The translations under genes were made by a program, and so were the position numbers. From Hamadaea flava (GTDB lineage: Bacteria > Actinomycetota > Actinomycetes > Mycobacteriales > Micromonosporaceae), in the NCBI RefSeq assembly GCF_024172085.1, contig NZ_JAMZDZ010000001.1, positions 1,116,001 through 1,180,000 of the forward strand: 64,000 nucleotides of DNA, read 5' to 3'. Under the pieces are notes generated by a model. That model made no database searches. It was not told where the DNA came from and saw only the letters and a program-made list of their open reading frames with translations. Below, piece after piece: positions 41,327-49,307 of this stretch (the first letter of the stretch is position 1; the number at the start of each line of letters is the position of its first letter).

Positions 41327-42423
41327 TCCGCGACCTGTGGCGGTGGGTACGCGACCCGGTCGCCCTGTTGACCGAGCGAGCCGCAGTCGCTCCGGCGTTC
41401 GAGCTGAGCCTCTGGCGGCGCGCCGTCGTCGGCTACTGTCCAGAGTGGAATCGGGTGGTCCTCGGCGACCTCGCCACGTTCCGGGCGGCCGGGAGCCTGA
41501 GCGGGCTGACCCCTTATCTGGCGGGCGGCGTGGTGCACTCCGACGTCCCCGAGCACGACGAGCGACGGCGCGACCTCAACCCGAGTTTCCACAATCGATC
41601 GCTCGCCGTTCTGCTCGATCGGCTGGACGACGTGGCCGCCCGGTGCGCCCCAGCCGCCGAGTTCGAGGCGCTGGCGTGGGCGAGCGACGTCGTCCGACAC
41701 CTGCTGAACGCCGCCTTCTTCGGGGGACGGCTGCCCGACCGGCTGCTGCGCGCGTTCCTGAGCCCGTTGCATCGGCCGATGCCACATCCGCTGCTGCCCC
41801 GCCCTCGGCTGTTCCACCGGATCGACCGGCACATCGAAGCCGTCCTGGCCGACGCGCCACCCGGTACGCTCGCCGCCGCTCTCGCGGGGATGCCCGGCGC
41901 TGCCGAAGAGATCCGGGTCGCCCTCGCGGCCGGCTACGACACCACGGCGCACACCTTGGCCTGGGCGGCTTGGCATCTCGCGGGCGCACCCGAGTGGCGT
42001 ACGCCGGACGTCCTGCCAGCGGTGCTGGACGAGGTGCTCCGGCTCTATCCGGCGGGCTGGATCGGCAGCCGGGTCGCCGCGGCCGACGTCACCGTCGCGG
42101 GGACGGACATTCCGGCGGGGACGCTGGTGCTCTACTCCCCCTACCTGACCCATCGCGATCCCGGACTATGGCCCGATCCCGAGGTGTTCCGTCCCGAGCG
42201 GTTCACCGCCGCCGGGCCGGGCCGGCCGCCCTGGGGGTTCCTGCCGTTCAGCGCTGGACGGCGTACGTGTCTCGGGGCGCACTTGGCTCGCGCGATGCTG
42301 CGCGCCGCCCTGCTGCCCTGCCTGGACGGCCGGCTCACGCAGCTCGGCGGCGATCCGACGCCGCGAGCCGGGCTGACCCTGCGACCGCGCGGTCCCCTGC
42401 GCATAGCTCACAACCGGACCTAA
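41323..42423 (+). CDS. cytochrome P450, carotenoid operon
   Basis: This 366-residue P450 is short for the family. The I-helix motif [10 protein letters not shown] is at residues 202-211, ExxR appears as DEVLRLYP (237-240 for EVLR) and the haem loop is [12 protein letters not shown] with Cys316. It would hydroxylate or ketolate the cyclised carotenoid ends to allow glycosylation. The GTG overlaps the glycosyltransferase stop (GTGA). No ferredoxin gene is adjacent. Confidence 0.85.
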   Translation: MIRDLWRWVRDPVALLTERAAVAPAFELSLWRRAVVGYCPEWNRVVLGDLATFRAAGSLSGLTPYLAGGVVHSDVPEHDERRRDLNPSFHNRSLAVLLDRLDDVAARCAPAAEFEALAWASDVVRHLLNAAFFGGRLPDRLLRAFLSPLHRPMPHPLLPRPRLFHRIDRHIEAVLADAPPGTLAAALAGMPGAAEEIRVALAAGYDTTAHTLAWAAWHLAGAPEWRTPDVLPAVLDEVLRLYPAGWIGSRVAAADVTVAGTDIPAGTLVLYSPYLTHRDPGLWPDPEVFRPERFTAAGPGRPPWGFLPFSAGRRTCLGAHLARAMLRAALLPCLDGRLTQLGGDPTPRAGLTLRPRGPLRIAHNRT

Positions 42424-42433
42424 GCGGACCTCA

Positions 42434-42485
42434 CGGCAGCCCGACTATCTCGGTACGCGAGATGGCCGGTAGCTGCGGTTATAGT
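42434..42485 (+). promoter_or_regulatory. hairpin and -10 element before the MarR gene
   Basis: An imperfect hairpin (GCAGC with GCTGC outside, ATCTCG with CGAGAT inside around GTACG) spans 42434-42479. TATAGT follows at 42480-42485 as a good -10 hexamer, seven bases before GTG at 42493. The hairpin may terminate the P450 operon, act as operator, or both. Confidence 0.5.
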
Positions 42486-42492
42486 GATCCGC

Positions 42493-42990
42493 GTGACGGA
42501 CAGCGTGTTCCAGCGGGCCGACGACCCCCGGGCCAGGCTGATCAGCGAAATCATCAGCGAGCTACGGCTCTACTCGACGCACTCGCAGCACATCGGGGAC
42601 GCCTTCGCGGCGCGTAACCAGCTCGGTCCCGCCGACCTGCATGCGCTGATCCTGATCATGGAGGCGGAACTCGCCGGGCAGCCGATCACTCCGGGCACCC
42701 TGCGGGAGGAGCTGAACTTCTCGTCCGGCTCGGTCACCGGCGTGATCGACCGGCTGGAAGCGGCGGGCCACGTCTACCGCGATCGCGACACCGCCGACCG
42801 CCGCAAGATCTTCCTCCGGTACGCCGAACCCGGCGCCGCCGTGGCCCGCGAGTTCTTCCGTCCGCTCGCCGGGCGTACGCAGGACGTCATGAAGCAGTTC
42901 ACCGACGAGGAACTGGCGACGGTGCATCGCTTCCTCGCCGGGATGGTCGCCGAGATGCGGGAACACCGCGACGAACTGCGTGCTGGCTAG
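42493..42990 (+). CDS. MarR-family regulator
   Basis: This 165-residue winged-helix regulator shows LHALILIMEAELAG, then PGTLREELNFSSGSVTGVIDRLEAAGHVYRD and DTADRRKIFLRY, the MarR core. The leaderless GTG seven bases after TATAGT is chosen; an earlier GTG at 42484 lies inside that -10 element. It lies directly after the carotenoid operon, but nothing in the sequence shows that it controls those genes. Confidence 0.88.
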   Translation: MTDSVFQRADDPRARLISEIISELRLYSTHSQHIGDAFAARNQLGPADLHALILIMEAELAGQPITPGTLREELNFSSGSVTGVIDRLEAAGHVYRDRDTADRRKIFLRYAEPGAAVAREFFRPLAGRTQDVMKQFTDEELATVHRFLAGMVAEMREHRDELRAG

Positions 42991-43001
42991 TCCGTCGTCT
43001 C

Positions 43002-43577
43002 TTAGTCCGTCGTACGCGGCCAGTTCTGTAGTAGGAAGTGCAGCGAGTCGACGATGCGCCCCCACGAGTCGTCGAGCCCCCGCGGGTGGTGGAACGCCCC
43101 GGACGCCTCCAGGTCGGCGAAACCGTGGAAGAAGCTGCGCAGGAGCCGGACGGCGTCGGTCTGGTCCGGCTCCGGCAACGCGTACGCCCGGAGGACGGCG
43201 GCAGTCGCCTCGATGAGCCGGCGAGGGCCGGACGACCGTTCGAGGACGGCCGGTTCGAGCGGCATCTGCGAAGCGGCGTACCGGCCGGGGTGGTGCACCG
43301 CGAAATCCCGGTACGCCCCGGCGAACGCGGCGAGCGCGTCGCGCCCGGCCCGGCCGGCGACCGCCGCCGCGATCCGGTCGGCGAACTCCTCGCTGGCCTT
43401 CAAGGCGACTCGTTCCCGCAGATCCTGCAGGTTCTTGACGTGCGAGTAGAGGCTGGCGTCCTTGACGCCGAAGCCCCGGGCCAGCGCGGAGACGGACACG
43501 GCGTCGAAGCCGACCTGGTCGGCCAGGTCGGCGGCGGCCAGGACCACCCGTTCGGTGCTCAGACCAGCTCTCGGCAC
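43002..43577 (-). CDS. TetR-family regulator
   Basis: This 191-residue regulator starts VPRAGLSTERVVLAAADLAD, with the TetR helix-turn-helix as AVSVSALARGFGVKDASLYSHVKNLQDLRERV (about residues 25-55). The C-terminal domain contains FFHGFADLEASGAF, the WHG-type pattern. GGAG lies seven bases before the GTG. It diverges from the FBP-type gene and converges closely with MarR (11 bases apart). Confidence 0.88.
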   Translation of the reverse strand: MPRAGLSTERVVLAAADLADQVGFDAVSVSALARGFGVKDASLYSHVKNLQDLRERVALKASEEFADRIAAAVAGRAGRDALAAFAGAYRDFAVHHPGRYAASQMPLEPAVLERSSGPRRLIEATAAVLRAYALPEPDQTDAVRLLRSFFHGFADLEASGAFHHPRGLDDSWGRIVDSLHFLLQNWPRTTD

Positions 43578-43663
43578 TCGGTGCTCCGTTCCTCGGCCGC
43601 TGTTGGGCCAGTGTCGGGTCGTTGGTGGGCCGCCATCGGTCAACCTAGAGGGATAAGTCAGTT

Positions 43664-43686
43664 GCCTAGTATCATACGGTAGAGGC
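43664..43686. promoter_or_regulatory. operator candidate between TetR and FBP-type genes
   Basis: The odd palindrome GTATCATAC (43669-43677) is perfect, with GCCT and AGGC further out to 43664 and 43686. It sits immediately before the FBP-type ATG and is a probable TetR site that would also cover its promoter. Confidence 0.45.
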
Positions 43687-44232
43687 ATGAGATCCCTAGC
43701 CGAGGCCGAGATCCGGTCGTCCTTCGTCAACTGCACCAAAGGCGAGGCCGTCCGCCTCTCCCTCCCCCGCGACCTCGGCGACCGGCCCTGGGCAGACCTC
43801 GACTTCCTCGCCTGGCCCGACATCTCCGCGTCCGATCGGGCGTACGTGGTCACCGAGACCGAGCCGACCGAGCCGACCGAGCCGGCCGCGCCGTCCTCGG
43901 CGACGACGCCGGACGGGCAGCTCGTCGGGGTGGCCCTGCGGCTCGCCGCGCAGAAACGCGGGCTGCTGCATCGCAGCATGTGCTCGCTGTGCCTGACGAC
44001 GCATCCGGGCAACGGCGTCTCCCTCATGACCGCGCGCAAAGCCGGTGTCGCCGGGCGGCAAGGGAACTCCGTCGGCGTCTACATCTGCACCGACCTGGCC
44101 TGCTCCCTCTACGTACGCGGACTCAAGAAGCCGCACACCGGCGGGCGGCTGGACGAGACGCTCAGCGTGGACGAGCAGGTCGAGCGGCTGCGCGGCAAGC
44201 TCGACGGCTTCCTGGCCAAAATCCTCACCTGA
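43687..44232 (+). CDS. FBP-type elongation-factor-G-binding protein with treble-clef zinc finger
   Basis: This 181-residue protein matches the FBP C-terminal family (FusB/FBP relatives). The zinc cysteines are CSLCLTTHPGN and CTDLACSLYVRG near residues 98 and 137, with an N-terminal helical part and a Thr/Glu/Pro-rich linker (TEPTEPTEPAAP) between. FusB proteins bind EF-G and release it from fusidic-acid-stalled ribosomes; actinobacterial homologues lack tested roles. The divergent TetR gene is the likely regulator. Confidence 0.8.
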   Translation: MRSLAEAEIRSSFVNCTKGEAVRLSLPRDLGDRPWADLDFLAWPDISASDRAYVVTETEPTEPTEPAAPSSATTPDGQLVGVALRLAAQKRGLLHRSMCSLCLTTHPGNGVSLMTARKAGVAGRQGNSVGVYICTDLACSLYVRGLKKPHTGGRLDETLSVDEQVERLRGKLDGFLAKILT

Positions 44233-44307
44233 CGCGGAGTGGCCTGGCGCCCGAAGTCGATCATCGAGTTACGGAAGTGATCAGGGCGGCGGGGACGCGA
44301 CACGCCG

Positions 44308-44337
44308 GTCGATCATGGCCGAAGGTTCATGATCGAC
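44308..44337. terminator. 10-bp perfect hairpin between convergent genes
   Basis: GTCGATCATG and CATGATCGAC pair perfectly across a ten-base loop. It lies about 75 bases after the FBP-type stop and 75 bases before the LysR stop, in the 178-base gap. The rest of the gap is GC-rich (GAGCGAGCGGCGGG) with no gene. Confidence 0.7.
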
Positions 44338-44410
44338 GGGATAGTGCCCGCGGGGGCGGAGGGGCGAGCGCGAGCGTGAGCGAGCGGCGGGCGAGCGGCG
44401 GGGGCGGGGG

Positions 44411-45292
44411 TTAGGCGAGGAAGGTGCGGAGGGCTTCCTGGGTGGCCTGGATCAGCGCCACCAGGTCGGGGGTTATCCGGGCCGGGTGCCAGACCAGGGC
44501 GTACGTGAGGTGCAGCCGCGTTTCGAAGGGCACGAAGACCACGTCGGGCCGACGTACGGTCTCGGCCAGCAGTCGCGGGACCGGCAGCACTCCGCGTCCG
44601 GCCGCGACCAGGTCGCAGCCCGCGTACAGGTCGTCGTCGACGACGGTCACCCGGGGCTGGTGGGGTCCGGGGAACGCGGCGAGCATCGCCGACCACAGCA
44701 TGCGGGGGATGAGCATCTCGTGACCGAACAGCTGCTCTACGCGTATCCCTGAGGCTGTCGCGAGGCGCTCCCCCGCGCGGACCGCGACGTGCGTCACGGG
44801 CATCCGGAAGCGGGCCGCGGACGCGAGGCCGGGCGGGAACGGTGTGGTCATGAGGGCCGCGCCGACGGATCCGCCGGTGAGCGCGGTGGTGGCGGGCTCC
44901 CAGTGCGCCGGGACCAGGGTGACCGGTACGCCTGGCTTGCGCTCCCGCAGCCGCCGGGCGATCTTCGCCGCGAGCCCGCCGACGAGCGGCGCATAAGCGA
45001 AACGAATAGCGTCCGCGTCCGGGGTCGCGAGCCGGGCGGCGTCGGAGACGAGCAGGTCGGCCTGTTCGAGCAGGGCTTCGGCCCGGGTGAGCAACGCCCG
45101 GCCCGCCTCGGTGAGCGTGACCCCGTTGGCGCGGGTCAGCAGGGTCACGCCGAGCGTGCTTTCCAGACGGGCGATGGCTTGGCTCACCGCCGGTTGGGAG
45201 ATTCCCAGCTCGGCGGCGGCGGCCGAGAACCCCGCGCGGCGCGCGACCACGGTGAAGCACCGGATGTCGCGGAGCGTCGGGTCGGTGCGCAC
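44411..45292 (-). CDS. LysR-family regulator, probable metE regulator
   Basis: This 293-residue LysR protein has the helix-turn-helix in its first 65 residues (FTVVARRAGFSAAAAELGISQPAVSQAIARLESTLG). A ligand domain follows with FETRLHLTYALVWHPAR. It diverges from metE by 118 bases, as MetR does, but family assignment to MetR cannot be made from sequence alone. A 17-base motif occurs both in its coding region and in the intergenic region. Confidence 0.88.
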   Translation of the reverse strand: MRTDPTLRDIRCFTVVARRAGFSAAAAELGISQPAVSQAIARLESTLGVTLLTRANGVTLTEAGRALLTRAEALLEQADLLVSDAARLATPDADAIRFAYAPLVGGLAAKIARRLRERKPGVPVTLVPAHWEPATTALTGGSVGAALMTTPFPPGLASAARFRMPVTHVAVRAGERLATASGIRVEQLFGHEMLIPRMLWSAMLAAFPGPHQPRVTVVDDDLYAGCDLVAAGRGVLPVPRLLAETVRRPDVVFVPFETRLHLTYALVWHPARITPDLVALIQATQEALRTFLA

Positions 45293-45353
45293 GCCCCAGT
45301 ATCACTGACCGCACTGCTGGCGGCTCGGGCAAGCCCTCCCCGGCGATCGGAAC

Positions 45354-45370
45354 ATAAGCGCAGCGAATAG
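45354..45370. promoter_or_regulatory. 17-bp motif, putative LysR site upstream of metE
   Basis: ATAAGCGCAGCGAATAG lies 40 bases before metE. A near-copy, ATAAGCGAAACGAATAG, occurs inside the LysR gene at 44993-45009 (15 of 17 identical). The AT-rich content stands out against the local GC. These are candidate sites for the divergent regulator. Confidence 0.5.
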
Positions 45371-45410
45371 TGCCGACACCACCGGCCGTGACGCGGTTAT
45401 CACTTTCGGC

Positions 45411-47573
45411 ATGACTGATTTCCCGGCCTCGACCGTCCTCGGCTATCCCCGCATCGGCCCCCGGCGCGAGCTCAAACGCGCCTTGGAGTCCTATTGGGAC
45501 GGATCATCCGATCGTCTTCAGGCCACGGCGGCGCAGCTCCGGGCGCAGACCTGGCTGCGGCTGCGGGAACTGGGGTTGGCGGGCATCCCGTCCAACACCT
45601 TCTCGCTCTACGACCACGTGCTGGACACGGCGGTGCTCGTGGACGCCGTGCCGGAGCGCTACCGGCATCTGCCGGAGCTGGACCGGTACTTCGCGATGGC
45701 CCGAGGCACGCAGGAGCTGCCGCCGCTGCGGATGACGAAGTGGTTCGACACCAACTACCACTATCTCGTGCCGGAGATCGACGCGACCAGCCCGTTCCGG
45801 CTCGCCTCCGACAAGCCGGCGGCGGAGTACCGCGAGGCGCTCGCACTCGGCGTCGACACCCGCCCGGTGCTGCTCGGCCCGATCACGTTCCTGCTGCTCG
45901 CACAAGCCGCGCCCGGTTCGCCGGAGGGGTTCACTCCACTGTCCCGGTTGGACGATCTGTTGCCGGTCTACACCGCCGTCCTGGCCGAGCTGGCCGAGGC
46001 AGGGGCCACCTGGGTCCAGCTCGACGAGCCCGCACTGGTCACCGACCTGACCCCCGGCCAGCTCGCGGCGGTGCGGCGGGCGTACGACCAGCTCGCGTCG
46101 GCCGGGCCGAAGATCCTGGTCGCGGGCTACTTCGGCGACCTGGGTGAGGCGTTGCCCGCGTTGTCCGCCGTGCACGGGATCGCGCTCGACCTCGTCCGGG
46201 GCGGCCTACCCGACCTGTCGCTGCTGCGCGGCAAGACGGTCGTCGCGGGCGTCGTGTCCGGGCGGGACGTGTGGCGTACCTCGCCGGACGTGCTCACCCT
46301 CGTCGACCGGTTGCGCCCGCACGCCGCCGAGGTCGTCATCGGCAGCTCGTGCCCGCTGCTCCACGTGCCGTACGACGTCGAGCAGGAGACCGACCTCGAT
46401 CCGGATCTGCGCGATCGGCTCGCCTTCGCCGAGCAGAAGGTCCGCGAGATCGTCGCCCTCTCACGCGGGTCGCTCCTCGCGGGCCCGATCTCCGCGCCGG
46501 TCCCGGCCGGTTTCGGGATCACAGCCACCGCCACCCGGTCTCCCTATGCGATACGCGCAAAGGCGCAGGCGAGGCTCGGACTGCCGCCGGTGCCCACGAC
46601 GACGATCGGATCGTTCCCGCAGACGGGCGATCTCCGGGAGGCCCGGGCGGCGCTGGCCGCCGGCACGGTGGACGTGGCCGAGTACGAGACCCGGGTACGC
46701 GCCGAGATCGAGCACGTCATCCGGCTGCAGGAACGGCTCGGGCTGGACGTCCTCGTCCACGGCGAACCCGAGCGCAACGACATGGTGCAGTACTTCGCCG
46801 AGCACCTCGACGGCTGCGCGGTGACCCGGCACGGCTGGGTTCAGTCGTACGGCTCCCGCTGCACCCGGCCGCCGATCATCCACGCCGACGTCAAGCGCGC
46901 CGAGCCGATCACCGTACGCTGGGCGACCCACGCCCAGTCGCTGACCGACCGCCCGGTCAAGGGCATGCTCACCGGCCCGGTGACCATCGTGGCCTGGTCC
47001 TTCGTCCGCCGGGACATCCCGCTGCGGGACGTCGTCTGGCAGCTCGCCGACGCGTTGCGGGGCGAGGTCGAGGACCTGGAGGCGGCCGGGATCGGGATCA
47101 TCCAGGTGGACGAGCCCGCCCTGCGGGAACTGCTGCCACTGCGGCAATCCGCCCAGCCCGAGTACCTCGAATGGTCGGTCGGGGCGTACCGGTGGGCGAC
47201 GTCCGGGGCGTCGGACGCCACGCAGATCCACACGCACCTGTGCTACTCGAACGCCGGCGAAGTGCTGGCGGCGATCGACGCCCTCGACGCCGACGTCACC
47301 ACGATCGAGTCGGCCCGGTCAGGCGGGACGCTGCTGACCGCCCCCGGGATCGCCGACTACAGCCGGGGGCTGGGGCCCGGGGTGTACGACATCCACTCGC
47401 CCCGCGTCCCGGACGTCGCCGAGATCGAGGAGCACCTGCGGAAGATCCTGCGAGTCCTGCCGGCCGACCGCGTCTGGGCCAACCCCGACTGCGGGCTCAA
47501 GACCCGGGCGTACGCCCAGGTGGAGGCGGCACTGGCCAACCTGGTCGCGGCGGCCGCTCGCGTACGCGGCTGA
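45411..47573 (+). CDS. metE: cobalamin-independent methionine synthase
   Basis: This 720-residue enzyme transfers a methyl group from methyltetrahydropteroyl-triglutamate to homocysteine. The C-terminal barrel has the zinc-site block HTHLCYSNAGEV, NPDCGLKTR, and PTTTIGSFPQTGDLR where the barrels join. Slightly shorter than the enterobacterial 753 residues. No Shine-Dalgarno sequence is seen; TTATCA eight bases before the ATG suggests leaderless transcription. The next gene (STAS) ends one base away on the other strand. Confidence 0.95.
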   Translation: MTDFPASTVLGYPRIGPRRELKRALESYWDGSSDRLQATAAQLRAQTWLRLRELGLAGIPSNTFSLYDHVLDTAVLVDAVPERYRHLPELDRYFAMARGTQELPPLRMTKWFDTNYHYLVPEIDATSPFRLASDKPAAEYREALALGVDTRPVLLGPITFLLLAQAAPGSPEGFTPLSRLDDLLPVYTAVLAELAEAGATWVQLDEPALVTDLTPGQLAAVRRAYDQLASAGPKILVAGYFGDLGEALPALSAVHGIALDLVRGGLPDLSLLRGKTVVAGVVSGRDVWRTSPDVLTLVDRLRPHAAEVVIGSSCPLLHVPYDVEQETDLDPDLRDRLAFAEQKVREIVALSRGSLLAGPISAPVPAGFGITATATRSPYAIRAKAQARLGLPPVPTTTIGSFPQTGDLREARAALAAGTVDVAEYETRVRAEIEHVIRLQERLGLDVLVHGEPERNDMVQYFAEHLDGCAVTRHGWVQSYGSRCTRPPIIHADVKRAEPITVRWATHAQSLTDRPVKGMLTGPVTIVAWSFVRRDIPLRDVVWQLADALRGEVEDLEAAGIGIIQVDEPALRELLPLRQSAQPEYLEWSVGAYRWATSGASDATQIHTHLCYSNAGEVLAAIDALDADVTTIESARSGGTLLTAPGIADYSRGLGPGVYDIHSPRVPDVAEIEEHLRKILRVLPADRVWANPDCGLKTRAYAQVEAALANLVAAAARVRG

Positions 47574-47954
47574 TCAGAGGGCGGCGCGGGCGTGCTCGGC
47601 GTACGCCCGCGCCGCCGGATCACCCGACGCCGCTGCCTCCACCGACGCGTACGCCGTGACGTAGTCGAGCAACCCGACGATCAGCAACAACCGAAGCAAC
47701 GCCTCGTCAGCTCCGGCCAGGCGAAGGAATCCGCCCCGGGCGGTGCACGCCTGCTGTGTCGTGATCAGACTGGACAACCCGATGGAGTCGCAGAACCAGA
47801 GTCCGCGCGCGTCCACCACGATCCGGGCCCCGCCGTCGCGGACCACCCGGGTCAGGCATTCCCGGAACGCGGGCGCGCTGTCGATGTCGAGCTCCCCGGC
47901 GATCTCGACCACGGTCACCCCGAGGTCGGGGCGCTTCACGATCCGCACGCTCAT
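47574..47954 (-). CDS. STAS-domain anti-sigma factor antagonist
   Basis: This 126-residue STAS protein has GVTVVEIAGELDIDSAPAFREC and RIVVDARGLWFCDSIGLSSLITTQQ, the DSxGL phosphorylation loop of SpoIIAA/BldG-type antagonists (Ser near residue 60). A partner anti-sigma kinase is not encoded nearby. It would take part in a partner-switching pathway. It converges exactly on metE. Confidence 0.88.
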   Translation of the reverse strand: MSVRIVKRPDLGVTVVEIAGELDIDSAPAFRECLTRVVRDGGARIVVDARGLWFCDSIGLSSLITTQQACTARGGFLRLAGADEALLRLLLIVGLLDYVTAYASVEAAASGDPAARAYAEHARAAL

Positions 47955-48005
47955 CCGGACAGTCTAGGGAGGACCGGCCGAACCCGCCCGGCTACCGTGT
48001 GCCCC

Positions 48006-48653
48006 ATGACCGCTGATCAACGGCTCGACCAGGCTCGTTCCGCGTACGAAAAAGGCACCTTCGGCGGGGATGTCGGTGACCTCGACGCCGCCGAACGAGG
48101 TCTCGACGCGCTGGAGGCCGACACCGCGCTGGCGCGTGGCCGCCTGCTGAACGTGCGATTCTTCGCCGACGGGGTCGAGGACCCCCGTGAGCTGGAGCTG
48201 TTCGAGCGGGCCGCCTCCCTGTACGCCGGCCTCGGCGACCAGCGCGGCGAAGGCGAGGCGCTCTTCTGGATCGGCATCGTCCACCAGGTCGTCCGCGACG
48301 ACCGCGCGGCGTCGCTCCCCTGGTTCGAGCGATCGCTGGCGCTGGCCACCGCGACCGGCGACAAGCTGACCCAGTCGTACGCCCTGCGCCACCTCGGCGT
48401 GGTGGCGCACGCCGACGGCCGGCTCGAGCAGGCCCGGGAGTTCCTGGAGCAGTCCTCCGCGCTGCGCCGCGAACTCGGCTTCCTGTCCGGCGTCGCGGCG
48501 AACCAGGTCGGGTTGGCGTACCTCGCGTTCGGCGATGGCCGGCGCGCCGACGCGCTGTCCATCCTGGACGACGCTGCGGCGCTGGCGCGAGACACGGGCG
48601 CCGACGCCATCGCCCGTCAGGTCGCCGAAGCCCGAGCAGTCATCGCCCCCTAG
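48006..48653 (+). CDS. tetratricopeptide-repeat protein
   Basis: This 215-residue helical protein contains four or so TPR-like units: LFERAASLYAGLGDQRGEGEALFWIG, WFERSLALATATGDKLTQSYALRHLG, LEQSSALRRELGFLSGVAANQVGLAY and LDDAAALARDTGAD. It is probably a cytoplasmic adaptor with no catalytic role. Divergent from the STAS gene by 51 bases. Confidence 0.82.
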   Translation: MTADQRLDQARSAYEKGTFGGDVGDLDAAERGLDALEADTALARGRLLNVRFFADGVEDPRELELFERAASLYAGLGDQRGEGEALFWIGIVHQVVRDDRAASLPWFERSLALATATGDKLTQSYALRHLGVVAHADGRLEQAREFLEQSSALRRELGFLSGVAANQVGLAYLAFGDGRRADALSILDDAAALARDTGADAIARQVAEARAVIAP

Positions 48654-48698
48654 CCGCCGCTCGCCCCCTTCACCGCGCCTCCGGCGCGTTTGGGCGCT

Positions 48699-48753
48699 GG
48701 ATCAAGGTTCTGGGTCGGATCTTTCCTCAAGATTCGACCTGGAACCCTGATCC
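48699..48753. repeat. 25-bp hairpin overlapping a gene 3' end
   Basis: The arms 48699-48723 and 48729-48753 pair over 25 positions with three G-T pairs, one A-C mismatch and a five-base loop. The minus-strand membrane-protein gene ends inside it (stop at 48702), so the last residues (RLDQGSRSNLEERSDPEP) are encoded by the element. It separates convergent genes and may act as a terminator. Confidence 0.75.
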
Positions 48754-49292
48754 AATCGGGGTTCGGCCTCGGGCCGGCGCGCCCGGGGTGGGCGCACCGC
48801 CCGGGGTGGCCGTGGGGGACGGGGTGGGCGTGGGGGACGGGGCGTGGTCCGGCGACGGCTCGGGCCGATGAACACGCCGACCGCCACGAAGAGGTAGCCG
48901 GCCCCGGCCAGCCCGGCGCCGATCCCGGGCCGGCCGATCTCGGCGACCGCCGTGAGGAGCGCGCTGACCGCGACGGCGCACGCCATCGTGGCCAGCGTCC
49001 GATGCACCCGTCGCCGCTGACCGTAGCGGGACGGCCAGGTTCCGCGTACGCCGAAGATCGCGACCAGCATCATCAGCAGCAGCCCCAGGACCGAGAAGTA
49101 CAGGTCGGCGAAGGTCTGTGCGGCGACGTCGATCGCCTGCGACATGAGGTCGGCGTACGTGACCGGCGCGGCCGACTCCGCCGAGGCCACCGGGGCCGCC
49201 CACGGCAGGGTGAAGGTGCCGATCGCCACGAGCAGCAATCCGGTGAGGACGAAGATCAGCCCGATGGGCGGATCACGGCGAGCCTCGGGCAT
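48702..49292 (-). CDS. membrane protein with Pro/Arg-rich tail
   Basis: This 196-residue protein has four membrane segments (IGLIFVLTGLLLVAIGTFTL, LYFSVLGLLLMMLVAIFGV, LATMACAVAVSALLTAVAEI and GAGYLFVAVGVFIG). A repetitive PRPPRPPRPPRPP tail follows. I do not recognise its family. The tail is low complexity, and the final 18 residues derive from a hairpin repeat, suggesting the original stop was lost. Confidence 0.65.
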   Translation of the reverse strand: MPEARRDPPIGLIFVLTGLLLVAIGTFTLPWAAPVASAESAAPVTYADLMSQAIDVAAQTFADLYFSVLGLLLMMLVAIFGVRGTWPSRYGQRRRVHRTLATMACAVAVSALLTAVAEIGRPGIGAGLAGAGYLFVAVGVFIGPSRRRTTPRPPRPPRPPRPPRAVRPPRARRPEAEPRLDQGSRSNLEERSDPEP

Positions 49293-49307
49293 CGTTCCCT
49301 TATACCA

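Noticed and set aside
45293-45410. B12 riboswitch before metE
   Set aside because: Only 118 bases separate metE from the LysR gene and I see no B12-box-like sequence or room for the fold.
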